This document shows positions 11,925 through 24,606 of a stretch of 64,000 nucleotides of DNA, one piece after another. The position numbers were made by a program, and so were the translations under genes. The stretch is from contig JANBPK010000760.1 in assembly GCA_027579435.1 (NCBI GenBank), positions 1-64,000 on the forward strand, given 5' to 3'. This stretch comes from Candolleomyces eurysporus. Lineage: Eukaryota; Basidiomycota; Agaricomycetes; Agaricales; Psathyrellaceae. Numbering within the stretch: position 1 is the first letter of the stretch; the number at the start of each line of letters is the position of its first letter. A model generated the notes under the pieces. That model did no database searches. It was not told where the DNA came from and saw only the letters and a list, made by a program, of their open reading frames with translations.

Positions 11925-14169
11925 CTACTGAGGAGCTGCGGACGCAGCTCTCGGGGTGGGGGACGAAGGCGGGGACGGAATAGAGGTCGTCGTCGAATTA
12001 ACTACATCTGGCGGAGGGTAGGCTCCTGGAACAACCTGCATAGGCACATAGACCGGTTGCATCATGTGATGAGTATGGTGCGGGGGCGTCGCTCCATGCA
12101 TACCATCCATATTCTGCCCACCATTCGCAGGCGATCCTTGCGGTGCCATGTAGATTGGAGGAGGGAACGTCATAGCTTGATAAGGCGCATATCCGTTCGG
12201 ATATGTAGGCTTTCGAGTGCTTCGAGACCGAGGGCCNCGAGGAGTTCGTTTGGACCCAGAAGATGTATGNTGCCGACTGGATTGGTGTTGGGCCTGGGCT
12301 TGGACTGGAGGTGCAACGGGCATCGCCGCCATCTGCATCTGCATCGGAGTATGGGGATGATTGACATGATTNGGGGGACCCGTTNGGACTTGTTGGTGGG
12401 GACATGCCAGGTGGGTATGGGAGTGCGGGAGGGACGGCAGCGTATCCTGGGTACGTGAACGGATAGGCAGGGTATGGGTATGGATAAACCGCAGGGACTA
12501 TGGGACTCCCTCCTCTCTCGGGCTCCTCGATCGTCGACATGCTCCTCTTTCGATGCCGGTGCCTTCGTCGACGGCGGTGGCCGCTACTGTGATGATTCCT
12601 CGAGTCNCTCGTCCCAATCGATCGTTTCGTCCTTAGTGACCGAGGAGANGCCATCGAAGACATCATACTCGTCCCAACGCTCGTTCGCGGAGTNANTTCN
12701 GGNGTACCGTTGCTTAANAGGTCGAGTTCGGCGCTNTTTGANGACCTGGAGAACCGTCGGTACCATGACGCCATGGGTTTCTTCACCATNGCCTTGNTCT
12801 TGTCCTTGCCTTGAAAACCGGCACCTGGTCGATAGTCGATGGTGACACGACCATGAGACACCCATGGAAGATGATACAACGTCTTGAAGAAACGCTCCAC
12901 NGGNGTGAGGTCGGAGGTGAACGAAGGATCGTACCACGACGTCCCNGTNGCAGTCATCAATGTACGACGAGATGGAGATCCAGGGAAATGAGGCATCTTC
13001 CGGTAGTCTGGNGCTGGCAANGGATCCTCTGTAGCGGGCGACTGCAAGATATCGGCGTCCTGCTCTGGTTGCTGAGGTGGCTCGGGAGCGGATGGNGGTC
13101 TTGCNAGTGGGGCTTGGATTGTGATCGATGGGGCGCGAACTGGAGTTGGANCCACCGANGNCTGTGGCATACGAGACGAAATGCGCTGAACAGGCTCGGC
13201 AANTGGCATGGCAGAATCCACCGATTCGCCATATACCATNACGGTGGTCCTTTCAGCGTTGTTGGCAGCTTGAACATCAGGATGAATCACCTCCACATAA
13301 TGGGGCTGGGGCGATTGGTAGATCTGAGCATGGGATTCGTGCGAGGCGCTATCCGAAGGAGGCGTGATGTGGAAACTCGGCGTGACCCGTCTCAACGCTC
13401 CTCCAGGTAGAAGGGATGTTGGTACCGGTTCCTCCTCCTGGACCCGAGTCACTTGGGGAATGAGGTTGTTCGGAGCGAATGCCATGCGAACATCTTGCAC
13501 GTACTGGACGGTGGATGGACCTGCAACAGGGGTGGACGGATTGGAACGATAAAGAGGCAAGGTATTTCCGGTGGTCATACCAGCAGATGTCCCGCCGCTC
13601 ACTTCGGTCCCAAGGGTACCGCGGCGAAAGAGTCGACCCTTCTCATTGCTAACACCATATCCCATCATCCTCTTCGGTAGCTTCCTGAGCCCACGTACGA
13701 ATCCTCCAACGAATGAGCCTTGCTTCNTGGGTTGTGGNGGAGCGGGTAGTGGCTCTGGCGAAGCGACTCCNCCCCTACGCCTTGGGAACATCCCATGATG
13801 CTGAGGCTGAAAATCGTAGTGACCTGATACGTTGGGGTCAATGTTCATGTATTCTGCTTCTTCATCTTCNAAGGGTGGTTCCGTCGCATTGACAGTATGG
13901 AAGGTTTGAGGTCGGAGTTGGGGTTGTGGCAGAGGGCGGGGAGTGCGNGCAGGTGACATCGACTGTTCCAGTACGTCGTCCTCAAGCGGAGGAGGCGGTG
14001 GGTTTTGCAACGTGGACTGAACCCAAGACTGCGTACTCGTCGTCGTGGCATGGCTATAGTGGGAGGCGTGCGTGCCAGACCGTCTGAGGGGGTCGAAGTT
14101 CTGAGGTGGTGGGCCATAGTGGCCCTCAATGTGAGGGGGGCGATAAGTGGAGTAGTCGTAGTCGGCCAT
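11925..14169 (-). CDS. large Pro/Ser-rich protein of unknown function
   Basis: I do not recognise the family. The ATG at 14169 gives MADYDYSTYRPPHIEGHY, followed by a long disordered Pro-, Gln- and Ser-rich region. The only ordered-looking part is around residues 400-470: SWYDPSFTSDL, VERFFKTLYHLPWVSHGR and VTIDYRPGAGFQGKDK, which may be a small folded domain. A basic stretch (HRRRRRHRHRKRS) could act as a nuclear signal. The C-terminus is rich in Pro, Tyr and Gln. The frame changes by one base near the N at 12372. The real C-terminus continues in the next frame (PPPIYMAPQGSPANGG) to a stop at 11925. More than twenty single Ns fall in this gene, far more than in its neighbours, so the exact protein is unreliable. 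It appears intronless. Confidence 0.6.
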
Positions 14170-14775
14170 TGGTGGCAAGTAACCTGGAACCTTCGCTTTT
14201 AATATCACGATCTTTCAGGCCATAGCCTTCAGCTGACACGACCTCTTCGGTGCAGATCCAGCATGGAGCCTGGTGCGTCACACACGTGCCGCAGCCTGAG
14301 GCAGTCTCGAGGCCTGATTGATTCATTTCATGAAAACGCCCGCTACGGCGATTGCAGGTGTGTCGCGCTGATGCAGCCGAAGCAAAATCCGTTCCAAGCA
14401 TGGCTTGGAAGGAGCGAACGCTCTGTGGAAGTAGCGATCAACTTTCTGTCACCAAAACTGCTCATATACATGTCGCTCACCTTTACTCTACCCTCGTAGA
14501 TCAGCAGCAAAGCTCCCGGGAGATGCCAGGNTTTCCTTCATTTTGCCAGCGTGGTTTTCTATGAAAGGCGTTCTTTCAACAATGAAAGAAGCAGTGGTAT
14601 CCGAGACACGAGATGTTGAATGACCTGTCAATGGAGTAGCCTGCATGAACTCAAAATACAAAGATAGATGGCTGCAGGCTGACTTACAATTGAACTCGTA
14701 GTTGAGACAGAGCGAAGAGCGAAGAAGCAGGATAAAGCGGAGCTTATACTAGGCCAGCTATTACTACCGAGTTCA
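14170..14775. promoter_or_regulatory. divergent promoter region
   Basis: About 600 bp between two divergent genes, the Pro-rich protein on minus and the SR-rich membrane protein on plus. I see no coding similarity. A TTATACT stretch near 14744 could be a weak TATA element for the plus gene. The assignment rests only on position. Confidence 0.35.
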
Positions 14776-17700
14776 GTGTGTGATTCCGATCAACAAAAAG
14801 TCAACATGGGCGCAACATGGGCGCTAACCAAACTTGCTGGGAACCATATCTTGACTCAAGCATCGACAATGTACTATGTGCAACGAACTAGAGACGGCCA
14901 TGGCTACGCGCCAGTTGACCCATTCAGGCCATCCGTGGCTCTGGGGGTCAATAATATCCTCGGAGGTGCAAAAGAGCGTACCATCGACGATGTTCGAGTC
15001 AGCCCCCTACCGGTGCAAATCGTAGTCCCACAACCATACTACTCGTCCCACTCGCGCCGAAGCAGGTCGCGGTCTCGGAGTCCCTCTCGAATTTACGGGG
15101 AGCATTCCCAGTACTACCCCCCTTCAAGTTTTGCAACACCTGCACCGACCGTGGTCCAAGCTCCACCCGCTGGATATACGTATTTCCCTACACCACCACT
15201 ACCACCACCGCAGCCGTCGCGGCGTCGAAGTTCATCGACCGGATACGAAACCCCCTACCGTGATGATACGAGCGGAATTCCATCTCGTGGAGGGAGCGCA
15301 AGCCCACCTCGCGATTCACAGCGCGTCAGAGTGGATACAAACCCGATTATCATTTATCCTCCTGCGCAATCGTACCCTACGACGGAGCGGCCTCCGACAG
15401 CCCCTATTGTGATCGTTCAACAGCCACCGATTGCAAACAATGCGCCCGTCTTCGGTCAAACAGACATGGCGGGTTATCCTCCGGGGCCGAGTCCTCCTCG
15501 TGGCAGGCCTAGAAGTCGATCTCCTCAAACCAGGTACTCTTCCGCGTATTCATACGCAAGGCCTCGATCTCGATCCCGATCCTATTCACCACGGCGTCAG
15601 CACAGCAGCCGCAGTCATTCCCGTTATTCGGAAAAGTCTCGATACCGTCACAGTGGCAGGTCACCCCAAATCCCTGTGTATGGAACTACACCAGGTTCCT
15701 ACCTCTATGGAGCCTACCCTAGTGCAGTTTCTTACATGAACCCCACGCAACCTACAATTGTCATGGACCAACCTGCGCCCGCGAAAATGACCTGGCTCGC
15801 AGTTTCTCTCAGCTTTTTCCTGGATGTGATTCCCCGCCAACTCTACCTTCACCTTCTTCTACGTTTCCCCTCCTTATACTTTTCCCGTGTCACGCGTATC
15901 TTCCATGACGCGAACATGAGTATGAGCGAAATCAAGCAAATGGCCTTGGAGGCTGCGAACTCGAACGAGGCAATGAACAAGGAGCTGCTGTACCAGGGTA
16001 TATTCCCACAAGAGTCTGCGACTGCACCATCGTCTTTTATCCATTTGCGCAACTCGTGGGAGTCGTTTATCGACTCGTTGATGAGGGAATGGAAGACTCT
16101 GAATATCATTACTGTCTTACTACTCTCGTGAGTTTTCGGGCTTCGCTTTAACCTTTTCCATTGTCGACTTATCCCACTCTTAGTGCCATTCTAACAATCC
16201 TCCAAATCGACGCTGCTGCCGCAGATCCAATCTCGCGATATTCCGCGCTTTTGTCGTTGGTCTGTGCTTTCATGAGTCTGCTGTACGGCTGCATATACAT
16301 TATACGCTTTGGGTCAATGCGAAAAACACATAAAGCTGCAGAATGGGCCAACGTAAGTAATCCTGCTAAACTCTGTGCTCTAGCCCATTCTCAGCTGTCT
16401 GTTCAACAGGAATCCGAAAAGTCGTCCACCTCCATATTCTGGAATGTCTGGGTTATGCTCGCAATGCCCGCAGTGTGGCTGGGATGGTACGTCATTCTCG
16501 AGCTTCGCCTTAGGCACATTCCGATAACGAACCCTGCCGTCAACAGGTCGATGATATTCTTCATAATCTGTGTAATGGCTTTCGTTTGGCAGACTGGCAC
16601 AGGGACCGATGCAGAAGCACCCACCCAGACAGCCAGCCAGATCCTCGCTCCTCGGATTGTGATCTCTGCAGTGCTAGGCCTGGGGTTCCTCTACCTCATC
16701 TTCATTGGTAACACCTTCCGCAAGTACAGCGATCCTATGGAACAGGCATGGCAGGAACGGATCAGAGGGTGGTTAAACGAGAAGGCGACTGCCGCCTACA
16801 GCCAGAGCTACACGAACCCACACATACCTGGCGACTCTCGACGTCGATCTTCACACCACCATGGCAGTTACCAACCTTTTTCGAGTCAGGCCCATCCGAG
16901 CAGTCAGCCGTACCCTTCTTTCGTACCTCCATCTAGCACTGGCCCGTTCGTTCCACCCCTGCGTCAGCCACCTTCACCTATGATGCCACCATCCCAATAC
17001 ATCGTTCCTGGGTCCCGAAGTACGGGTCCCTCTCGGCACCGTTCAAAGTCTCGGCATCATACAAGGGAGCAACCTGCGACAACTAGAGATGGGAGCGCGG
17101 CGACTACTGAAGACAACTCGGCTGAGACCAAGTCTACAGAGAATAGGGCTCAGGCTGTCGATGGCGGGAGAGATGCGCATTCTCCCCCTCCCGAGATGAG
17201 CAACATTCTACCACCAGACAACTGGATTCCAGAAATGCCTGAATCATCCTACATCCGACTACCTCCTCCCACCGATCTCTTCAGACAACCCAGATTAACC
17301 ACTATCTATAGTGATGGTGGGGATAGAGATTCCATCCCACCCCAGGAGCACGCACCTGAAAGAGGTTCAGAAGAGTCCGTGTCGACCTATACGTCTATCC
17401 CAGAAGCGCCTGCCCCACTTATCCACGCGCCTCAACTGCCTCCCGGAATGACTGTCCCCATCCACCCTGGAATAAACTTTGCTCGAATTGAAGAGATGGA
17501 TCACTCTGAACAACATGAGGGTTTGGAAGACTCCAACGGCATGCTAGAAATCATGCAAATGAAACCAGACGGCATCGTGAAGCCGGGTTCTCAACGCATT
17601 CCCGAAGAACTATCAGGCAGAGAAGATTTCATGCGCCTTTGGGACGGCTTCTCCGAGGTAAGTGCTTCAATCAAGGTACTCAGAACTCATTCGTCTCAGT

Positions 17701-18062
17701 GATGTCGTCTGTCACAGGCCATAACCAAGGCATGGACGAGAATAGAGAAACCCCAAGTTCTAGAAGACATATACTGGCCCGCAAGTCAACCAGCTTTCCA
17801 CGAGTTCCTCCAAATGCTAGAGGAGTGGAATCAATCCTTATCGCAGTATGGGATCTTTGTCGTTTTCGTGGAGCACGATCAATCTCTGGAAGCGTCTAAA
17901 CCGTACGACTTTTCTTTGTATATGGGCTCCACGGATGGTAGATCCCTAGTGATTCATTCCGAAGTCGGTGGAGGATCTCTGCGTCAATATTGGCCGGTAG
18001 AATATAGAGGACGCGGGATTCATCCTCCCAGGATCGCAGTTATGCGGTCACAAGCAAAATAA
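14776..18062 (+). CDS. SR-rich N-terminal, polytopic membrane protein, basidiomycete-conserved
   Basis: One gene joined across introns 16128-16183, 16353-16409 and 17658-17717, all with good GTGAGT or GTAAGT donors. The first 330 residues are disordered and rich in Ser-Arg dipeptides (RRSRSRSRSPSR, PRSRSRSYSPRR), Pro and Tyr. A membrane part follows. It has the FPSLYFSRVTRIF block, an amphipathic segment ending WESFIDSLMREWKTL, and about five hydrophobic segments (NIITVLLLSAILTI, LLSLVCAFMSLLYGCIYII, WVMLAMPAVWLGWYVIL, MIFFIICVMAFVW, ISAVLGLGFLYLIFIG). The cytosolic tail is long and ends in a folded-looking part with WPASQPAFHEFL and YWPVEYRGRGIHPP. I know similar proteins from Agaricomycetes but no function. 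The start could also be the Met at 14806 or 14869. Confidence 0.65.
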
Positions 18063-18143
18063 TGTATTTCAATTTGTCTGCGTAGATACTGCGTTAGAAA
18101 TTAAAAATGCACGCCTTCTCTAGACCTAATTAGCCTACTCAAT

Positions 18144-20282
18144 TTACTCCTCGGATATGTCAGAGCTCTGGGGCCTAAGGCGAGGAAAACTAGAGAAGAC
18201 TCTTTGAGTTAGTTTGGGAATCAATTTCAAGACGCCAAGAGCGACTCACCCGTAGCAGAACACGCTATACGTGGGGTAGAAGTGACGACCTGCAGTTTCG
18301 GTGAGTTTCACGTCGATGTGGACAGTGAACGCATTTCCGAACGGGAAGATGGCCGTGACAAGGCGCCTTGATCCCGTCCGATCATTCGAGAGACACTCTT
18401 GAACGAGGCTTCTATGGCGGGGACTGCTGTACTCTGGAAGTGCCAACAGGTGCGTAGAAATTGCCACCTTGGCGACGGTGAAATCCATCATCACCACTTT
18501 AGGATGAGATACGGTCGGTGAATGGGCCTCCAGGTTTGATTCACCCTCTGAATGGGATCCGTCGCATAAAAGTTGGTTGTAAAGGGCAGCTACACGAGCC
18601 ATATGATAAACTCTAGTTGAATGAGAGTACCAGCCTCCGCTCTCTTTGTAATCTATCAACAGCACAAATCAATTACGATCTTGGAGAAGAGCCTTTGGAA
18701 CTTACTGAGGTAGTCATCGCGTGCCTGGCAACACTCTTCGCGGTGGAACCCAAGCCAATCTTCCTTTTGACACTTCACCGAGCAATATACGACAGAAGAG
18801 CAACCCGAACATTTTTTGGAGGGAATGAAGGAATCGAGAGGTCTGTGGCACTGATTAATGTGGGGTGGTCGATCAATGAGCCGGATGAACAGAAATGTGA
18901 TGAAAGCGCATACCAAGGGATTGTCGCAGAGCGTGATTCTCGACGACTTGAAACGAGCATAACTCGCGACGCCATCCCTAACATTCTGCTCAAACGCACT
19001 CCACGCCTCTCGAATCGTTGGATTCATGCAAATCTTGTTGATGAGAGTTGTCGGTATGGACTCTAATGAGACCTGAGTGGAAATCGAGGGATAGATCGCG
19101 TGGCAAGCCAAGATATCTAGCATCGTAAGTCCCATATCCACTGTATCCGACTTGTCGTCTTGGCAAGAATTTGCAAGCGCATTAACAAGGACGGTTAGCA
19201 AACCCCCACCGACCATGTCCCCAATGTTCTTGATGACCCGAGGGTCCTGATCGTCCTCGAAGAAGAGAGATAGGCTGACGATTGGTTGGAGGATACTCTC
19301 GTGCCAGATCCCGTGATGTGGCCCAAACTTCGCCCAGGCCTTGAGGAAGAACTGGTTGAACGCTGACGTGAATACCTGGATGTAGCTCAATTTCAAAAGC
19401 TGATAACGGAGGGTGCTGTTGGTGAGAAGCGGTGTCAGTGCTTGGACCAGATTGTTGATATACTGCATCGCTTGCTCGAAATCTATGTTTTCGTCGCGAT
19501 CTGTGATGAAGGTAATTTGGTGGACGCGGCTAAGCGTCGCAGTGATGAATTGGATGATGAAGTGGTGCTGCCGGGTGAGAAGGTTGTCAAGAAAGATGTC
19601 CTTCCCATCGCCATCTTCTAATGTCTTCAGTAGTACGAAGAGGAGTGGGCAGCTACTGCGGGAGTGCGTGATACCCATGTACGGCATTCCCTTGTCATCC
19701 ATGGCCATCCAGAGGTGAAGCAGCAGGTCAATGAATGCATTGGAGTCGAGAAACGCGCGAAATAGACGAGGATCCATCTCAATAAGATTGTAGAGTAGGT
19801 GGATGTGCGCGAGAAAAGCTGTTCGGTGCTCGCGAACAACGACTCCAGGCCGGGGCATATAGACCGCCAATTTGTGGGTGGTGAAAAATTTGATCCAGGC
19901 GCATAGTTCATCGATCAGAGGTATAACCTCCTCGATCGTGGCCTCCAACAGAGATGGGTTCATGTAGCAGGTAAAAGTAGCCACGTAGAACACGTAGCAG
20001 AACTGAACGGCCTGCTGGGTTTCGCGATTCTTCGGGAGGACTTCCCCTGGTTTGAGGTTCAATTTCGGCATGCGATCGACACGAAGATACTTCAAAGCTG
20101 CCCTGACAAGGTCGATCGTCATTGTGTCTGGTTTCAACGCATGGCAGAGCTCCGTCAGGGAGTCGAGTGAGCCTGACTCTGCTTCAGCCAGCAGCTATGC
20201 ATATGTAGTCAGTCCAAATTCACTCTGCCACTGTAGAACCTAAGATTACCAGTGGGACGTCCGTCCTCCAGGTGGAGGCCAT
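18144..20282 (-). CDS. MYND-type zinc finger protein
   Basis: A helical, ARM-like protein with a C-terminal MYND zinc finger, which usually mediates protein-protein contacts. The ATG at 20282-20280 gives MASTWRTDVPL, spliced to LLAEAESGSLDSLTELC. The helical region of about 430 residues follows. The finger reads CSGCSSVVYCSVKCQKEDW and then FHREEC, with the spacing expected for MYND. Upstream only one Cys is obvious (NQCHRPL) where the family usually has CxxC. An intron with donor GTAAGT joins DDYL to NYKESGGWYS. A second one (GTGAGT) joins FCYG to VFSSFPRLRPQSS, ending at 18146-18144. The C-terminal domain after the finger is common in agaric MYND proteins, but its role is unknown. Its 3' end converges on the membrane protein gene 80 bp away. 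Confidence 0.75.
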
Positions 20283-20938
20283 CTCGCTGCGGGTTCTAGT
20301 CTTCAAGCTTCAGTAACTGCGATGACGTTGTCAACAGAAACGCATAACGTGTTGCATGTGATGCGGAACACAAACAGAGTCCAAACAACCCATGGCCTTT
20401 GCCCGTCCAGTCCTTTTCAACGGACCGTCTTTGGCTCCTCAACAAAGGCAAAGGACATATGCGCTTGATGCATCCGTTGTCTCGATGATGGACGCTTGTC
20501 ACGGATGTGCACTGTGAACCACGAAGGTTTTGACGAAAGAAACGCGACGGTTTCCAAATGGGGTACGTATGTGCACAGTGGCGACATTCAAGGCAATGAT
20601 TCCTAACCCTCGGTGACAGGTGACAGGCGTGCCTGGTCGTAATCGACATTTGTCAAAACGGCTTGGTACAGCGCCTCTATAATCAGAGGGACTCAGTCAG
20701 CCTGACAGAACATTTTTATGTCATCACTTTCCCGAAAAAGTAATACCATGCCTCAAAGGCCTCGCTCGTCTGACAGATCCTCCTACACTCACTCATCACC
20801 TATTTCATCTTAGCAGACGCGTAATTGGGTTCTCATGGGTAAACGAGGATGCTATAAAAGCATGAGAGCGACGCTGGAGATGAACCCATCAGCTTTTCAT
20901 CGACAATCTTCCAGTCACTCCTCTCATCAGCCTCTCCT
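20283..20938. promoter_or_regulatory. divergent promoter with TATA box for the oxidoreductase gene
   Basis: About 650 bp between the MYND gene on minus and the oxidoreductase on plus. A clear TATAAAAG stands at 20853-20860, 79 bp before the oxidoreductase ATG, a plausible position in a fungal promoter with a short leader. No coding similarity is seen here. Confidence 0.5.
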
Positions 20939-22279
20939 ATGTCCAGCCGCAAAAACGTCGTCATTGTTGGCGGAGGTCCTTTCGGCGCATCTGTCGCAAA
21001 GGGTCTCTCGTCCGCCAGCAACTTCGATACCACCCGTTATCGTTTAATTCTCATCACCCCAAGACCATTCTTCGTCCACCTCCCAGCCCTCATCAGGGCA
21101 GCCGTAACGTCCGTCGGAAGCCTTGAGGACGAGATCCTGATGCCGTACGACGACTTTATGAAAGGCAAAGGTGAAGTCAAGGTTGGAACTGTGGCTTCTT
21201 TCAGCGAGGGAAAAGAAGGAGGCGAGGTCGTTCTGCAGAGCGGGGAGAAGATTCCTTACTCGGTCCTCGTCCTCACTCCTGGATCAATCTGGGAGGGCCC
21301 ACTCAACTTGCCAGAGTCCGAATCAGATATTCGTCGACACTTTGGAACGTGGAGGCAAACTATCGAAAAGGCAAACGACATTGTTCTGGTTGGCGGAGGG
21401 TCCGTGGGTATTGGTAAGCGCCTTCTCTCTTTTCAGCGAACAGCGTATTGATCATTCCTCTTGTACTCTTGTAGAGTTCGCCGGTGAACTAAAGGATTTC
21501 TATCCTGTACGTTTCACATATCGCTTTTTTTTCACCCCAATTCGGAACTAACCAACAGTCGATTCTTTCGGTGGCCAACAGACAAAACACGTAACTCTCG
21601 TACACGGGCAGCAGCAGTTGGTCAACAACACTTATCCCGACCGTTACCGAGACGCCCTGCTCAGGAGGGTCAGGAAGACAGGAACCGACGTTGTGCTCGG
21701 GGAATACATCGATTCTATTGAGCCAAGTGAAGATGGAACGATTACCACGCGTAGCGGTAAACATTTCCGCGCCGATTTGGTCGTAAGTTGTTTAAATCTT
21801 TCTGAGATCGCTAAGATTCCCTAATCACATCATGACAACAGATTCCTACTCGTGGGGGTCGTCCCAATACAGCATTCATCTCCGCTTCGCTGGGTCCCAA
21901 CGCTCTGACTTCCACAGGCCATATCAAGGTTCAGCCCACACTCCAGCTGACTGGCCACCCGCAAATTTTTGCCGGTGGTGATGCAATTGAATGGAAAGAA
22001 CAGAAGCAGGCCGGTAAAGCTGGTTGGCATGCTCCCATCATCGTCAAGAACATTTTGAATGTCTTGACCAAGGGAGCGGAGACGACTGAAGGACTTGTCG
22101 TCTACAAAGGGTCACCCGAGATGATTATTACCACCGTGGGGCGGAGCGGGGGCGTCACCTATATGGGATTTTTATGGGGAATCGTCTTCGGAGATTGGTT
22201 TTCGAGATTGATAAAGTCAAAGGGACTTGTCATCGAGATGTCTAGAGGAAACCTCGGTTTCGGCCGACTGCAGAAGTAG
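20939..22279 (+). CDS. AIF/FSP1-like FAD-dependent NAD(P)H oxidoreductase
   Basis: A pyridine nucleotide-disulfide oxidoreductase of the AIFM2/FSP1/AMID type, which oxidises NAD(P)H and reduces quinones or other acceptors. The ATG at 20939 gives MSSRKNVVIVGGGPFGASVA, with the FAD-binding GxGxxG near residue 10. A second dinucleotide site, DIVLVGGGSVGI, follows near residue 145 for NAD(P)H. The late FAD motif is HPQIFAGGDAIEW. Introns start at about 21414 (GTAAGC), about 21507 (GTACGT) and about 21783 (GTAAGT). The C-terminus (EMIITTVGRSGGVTYMGFLWG) is typical of the subgroup and ends GFGRLQK with TAG at 22277-22279. Its 3' end is repeated twice downstream as relics (24862-25086 and 27226-27474). 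It converges on the first F-box gene. Confidence 0.85.
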
Positions 22280-22467
22280 ATGTTGGATTGTATGATGGGT
22301 TACGGACGCTATTTTCTATTCCGAGTCTTTGCTGTGCTATACCCGTTTTCGTTACATACCGAACCCTTTTAATATTTATCACCGCTTTGTAAAGCAAGTC
22401 GAGAAGCATGAATTCTACTGATCCTCGAGTAAATATTGAAACAGGCTGGATTGAGGCGAACACATAC

Positions 22468-23985
22468 CTAACTTACGGCGTTAGCCTCCAACCAATCCTG
22501 CAACTCGGGATCCCGCTCCATCCAATCGTTATTCAATTTGCCGTGCCTCAGCTCCGTAACAACTTGTCTCTCCAATGATAATCCTTCCGGAAGATATTGT
22601 TGAATCACCTGAACGAAAGGCGTTTCGTCGGAGACTTGGTCCGGGTACCGTCCATAGAGCACAATCTTGCGGAGTCGATCTTCAGGAGCGCAGCGCATTC
22701 GCGATTCAAGGAATGGAGCAAAAGCGTCGGGATCGATTGTCTCTCCTTCGCCGTCGTCCAAAGCTGCTGATAAACCCAGCTCGAGAACAAGTGTTTTCAG
22801 TCGGGGAAGGAAGCATTGACTCGGGCTTTGGCTGATCGTAAGGGCTTCGAAAAAGTTTTCATAGTTCTCGTGAATTTGGGCATCTAGCACCGTAATGTGG
22901 GGAGTGGCCCGGAACAGTCGTTCAAGGGTGGCACGGGGAATAGGGCTGTGGGAAACAGAGAGATAATCTAGATGGAACTCATTTGCTATCTTGTCAATGA
23001 ACCGGTCGACTTCATCTGGATGCCAGGCACCGGCGTCGTCAAAGTCCATGTCCCCCCCTTCCAGTCGTAAGGCCCGTAGACCGGGGAACTTGAAATTGTG
23101 AAAGAAATTTGGATACTGGGAGGTGCCCATGTGCGATCCCCAGAAATTGAGGGACAAAGATCTGAGATTTGGCATAATCTTGACCGGTTGGTTGGCCCAA
23201 AGCTCCTCGAAGTCTTGACCGAGGTCTGCATCCAGCAGCTCGATGCCAAGCCACTGGAGAGTGACACATTGAGGTAAGATATCGGTGAGAAAGCGATGTG
23301 CGTGTTCGTCGTAGTCGCTCTCGATGAAATGGGTGAGTTGGCGCCATGGGAGGGGAAAGGTGAATGCGCCTGATCCGGCCAGAGTTTTGTTGATTGCCAC
23401 ACGTCGCAGGGCAGGTGCGCTCTCGAACGCCGCAACTGGCCCGTTGAGCAACCATGTATTTCGCTGGTAGTCGTCCCGATTGATGTAGAGAACCAATCTC
23501 TCGAGCGATGGGAAGAGACCAGAAGGAAGTGCATGGATTTGTGAGATGGGAACTCGACTGAGAACCAAGCCGGTCAACGATGTGGTGAAAGGGACAAGGA
23601 TTGGATCGAGAATGCTGACTCCCACCGAAAGGGTGCGAGCTACAGCGATTTGAAGGCGAGCTGGAGCTTTGTTGCATCTTTTCAGCACTTCAGCGATTGT
23701 CTGCAGATTTGAGCCCTCCAGTATTTCCGGCTCCCCAAGCGGCAATTTGAGAGAGGCCCAAAGTCTTACAAACTTTATGGCAACCTCTCTCCAGCGTCTA
23801 CACACATGCGTTAGGAGCACCGGTGGCTTTGAAGGAAGGATGTCTGTCAGCATGTCGTGTTCTGGAAGGCACTGCAAGAATATTTCGTGCAATATCTCGT
23901 TTGGGACTTTTTTGATTGGTGGTAGCGGTACTGGTTCTGTTTGTGAGAAGATGATGAACACGAGCACTCTGAGACGCACTGATCA
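22468..23985 (-). CDS. F-box protein, tandem copy 1
   Basis: A basidiomycete F-box protein, expected to act as a substrate adaptor of an SCF ubiquitin ligase. The likely start is ATG at 23985-23983 in a tiny exon (ATG ATC A). Splicing across GTGCGT...CAAACAG gives MIKPVPLPPIKKVPNEILHE, placing the F-box at the N-terminus: VPNEILHEIFLQCLPE and LLTHVCRRWREVAI. The remaining roughly 420 residues are leucine-rich and LRR-like (LPSLERLVLYI, MPNLRSLSLNFW, PGLRALRLEGG, LPRLKTLVLELG). The stop follows LEANAVS at 22468. In copies 2 and 3 the frame reads on past this point. The frame is open over the whole domain. Targets cannot be inferred. Confidence 0.8.
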
Positions 23986-24121
23986 TGATCCACCGCTTGG
24001 CTCTGCGAGTTCGTCGTTGAAGATAGAGTCGGCTGTCGAACTGAGCGCCGTAAGGGATCCAATGTTTGCCTGTGTTTTGATTCGCACAGGACAAGTCCAT
24101 TACACTACAGACAAGGATTTA

Positions 24122-24500
24122 TAAGGTCAGAGGCTGAATGTTCCCACAAATCAACACACAAATTCTATAGACAGGACTGAGTTCTTTTACTGACAGAATT
24201 CTTGCCCATATTCAAAATTTTGCCCACAATTCAGTCTTGGAGGAAATGGTCAGAACATGTTTTGAATATTTTCCCAGACTGAATCCCNTTTCCTGGCAGG
24301 GCATTGGGCAGTTCTGGAACAAATAGAGTCCCAAATTCAAAATAGGTCCAACCGCATTTTTTTCAAGTACAAATTGTTTGAAATGTTTAAAATATATATA
24401 GTCATTTAGCTTTCTACTATATCAAATAATTGATTCAAAATTTAGGAGACCATTTGTGGGAACAGTTGTTCCTTGACTAAATTCATCCATGCCTGTAGTG
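24122..24500. other. AT-rich spacer
   Basis: About 380 bp rich in A/T with no gene. It has runs such as AAATATATATAG near 24390 and no similarity to the other two units of the array, which lack this stretch, so it may be a small insertion specific to unit 1. Confidence 0.35.
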
Positions 24501-24606
24501 TTAGGGGTTTCGCCTCATTGTGGCATCAACTCCCAAACTGAAACCAAAAAAATTAGTCGCCAACTTCAATGGATCTGGCACGTCGCGTGCGTTGACCTCT
24601 ATGGTG

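Noticed and set aside
12057..14202. Long plus-strand frames opposite the Pro-rich gene
   Set aside because: Shadows of the long minus-strand frame; compositional artefacts of Pro-rich codons.
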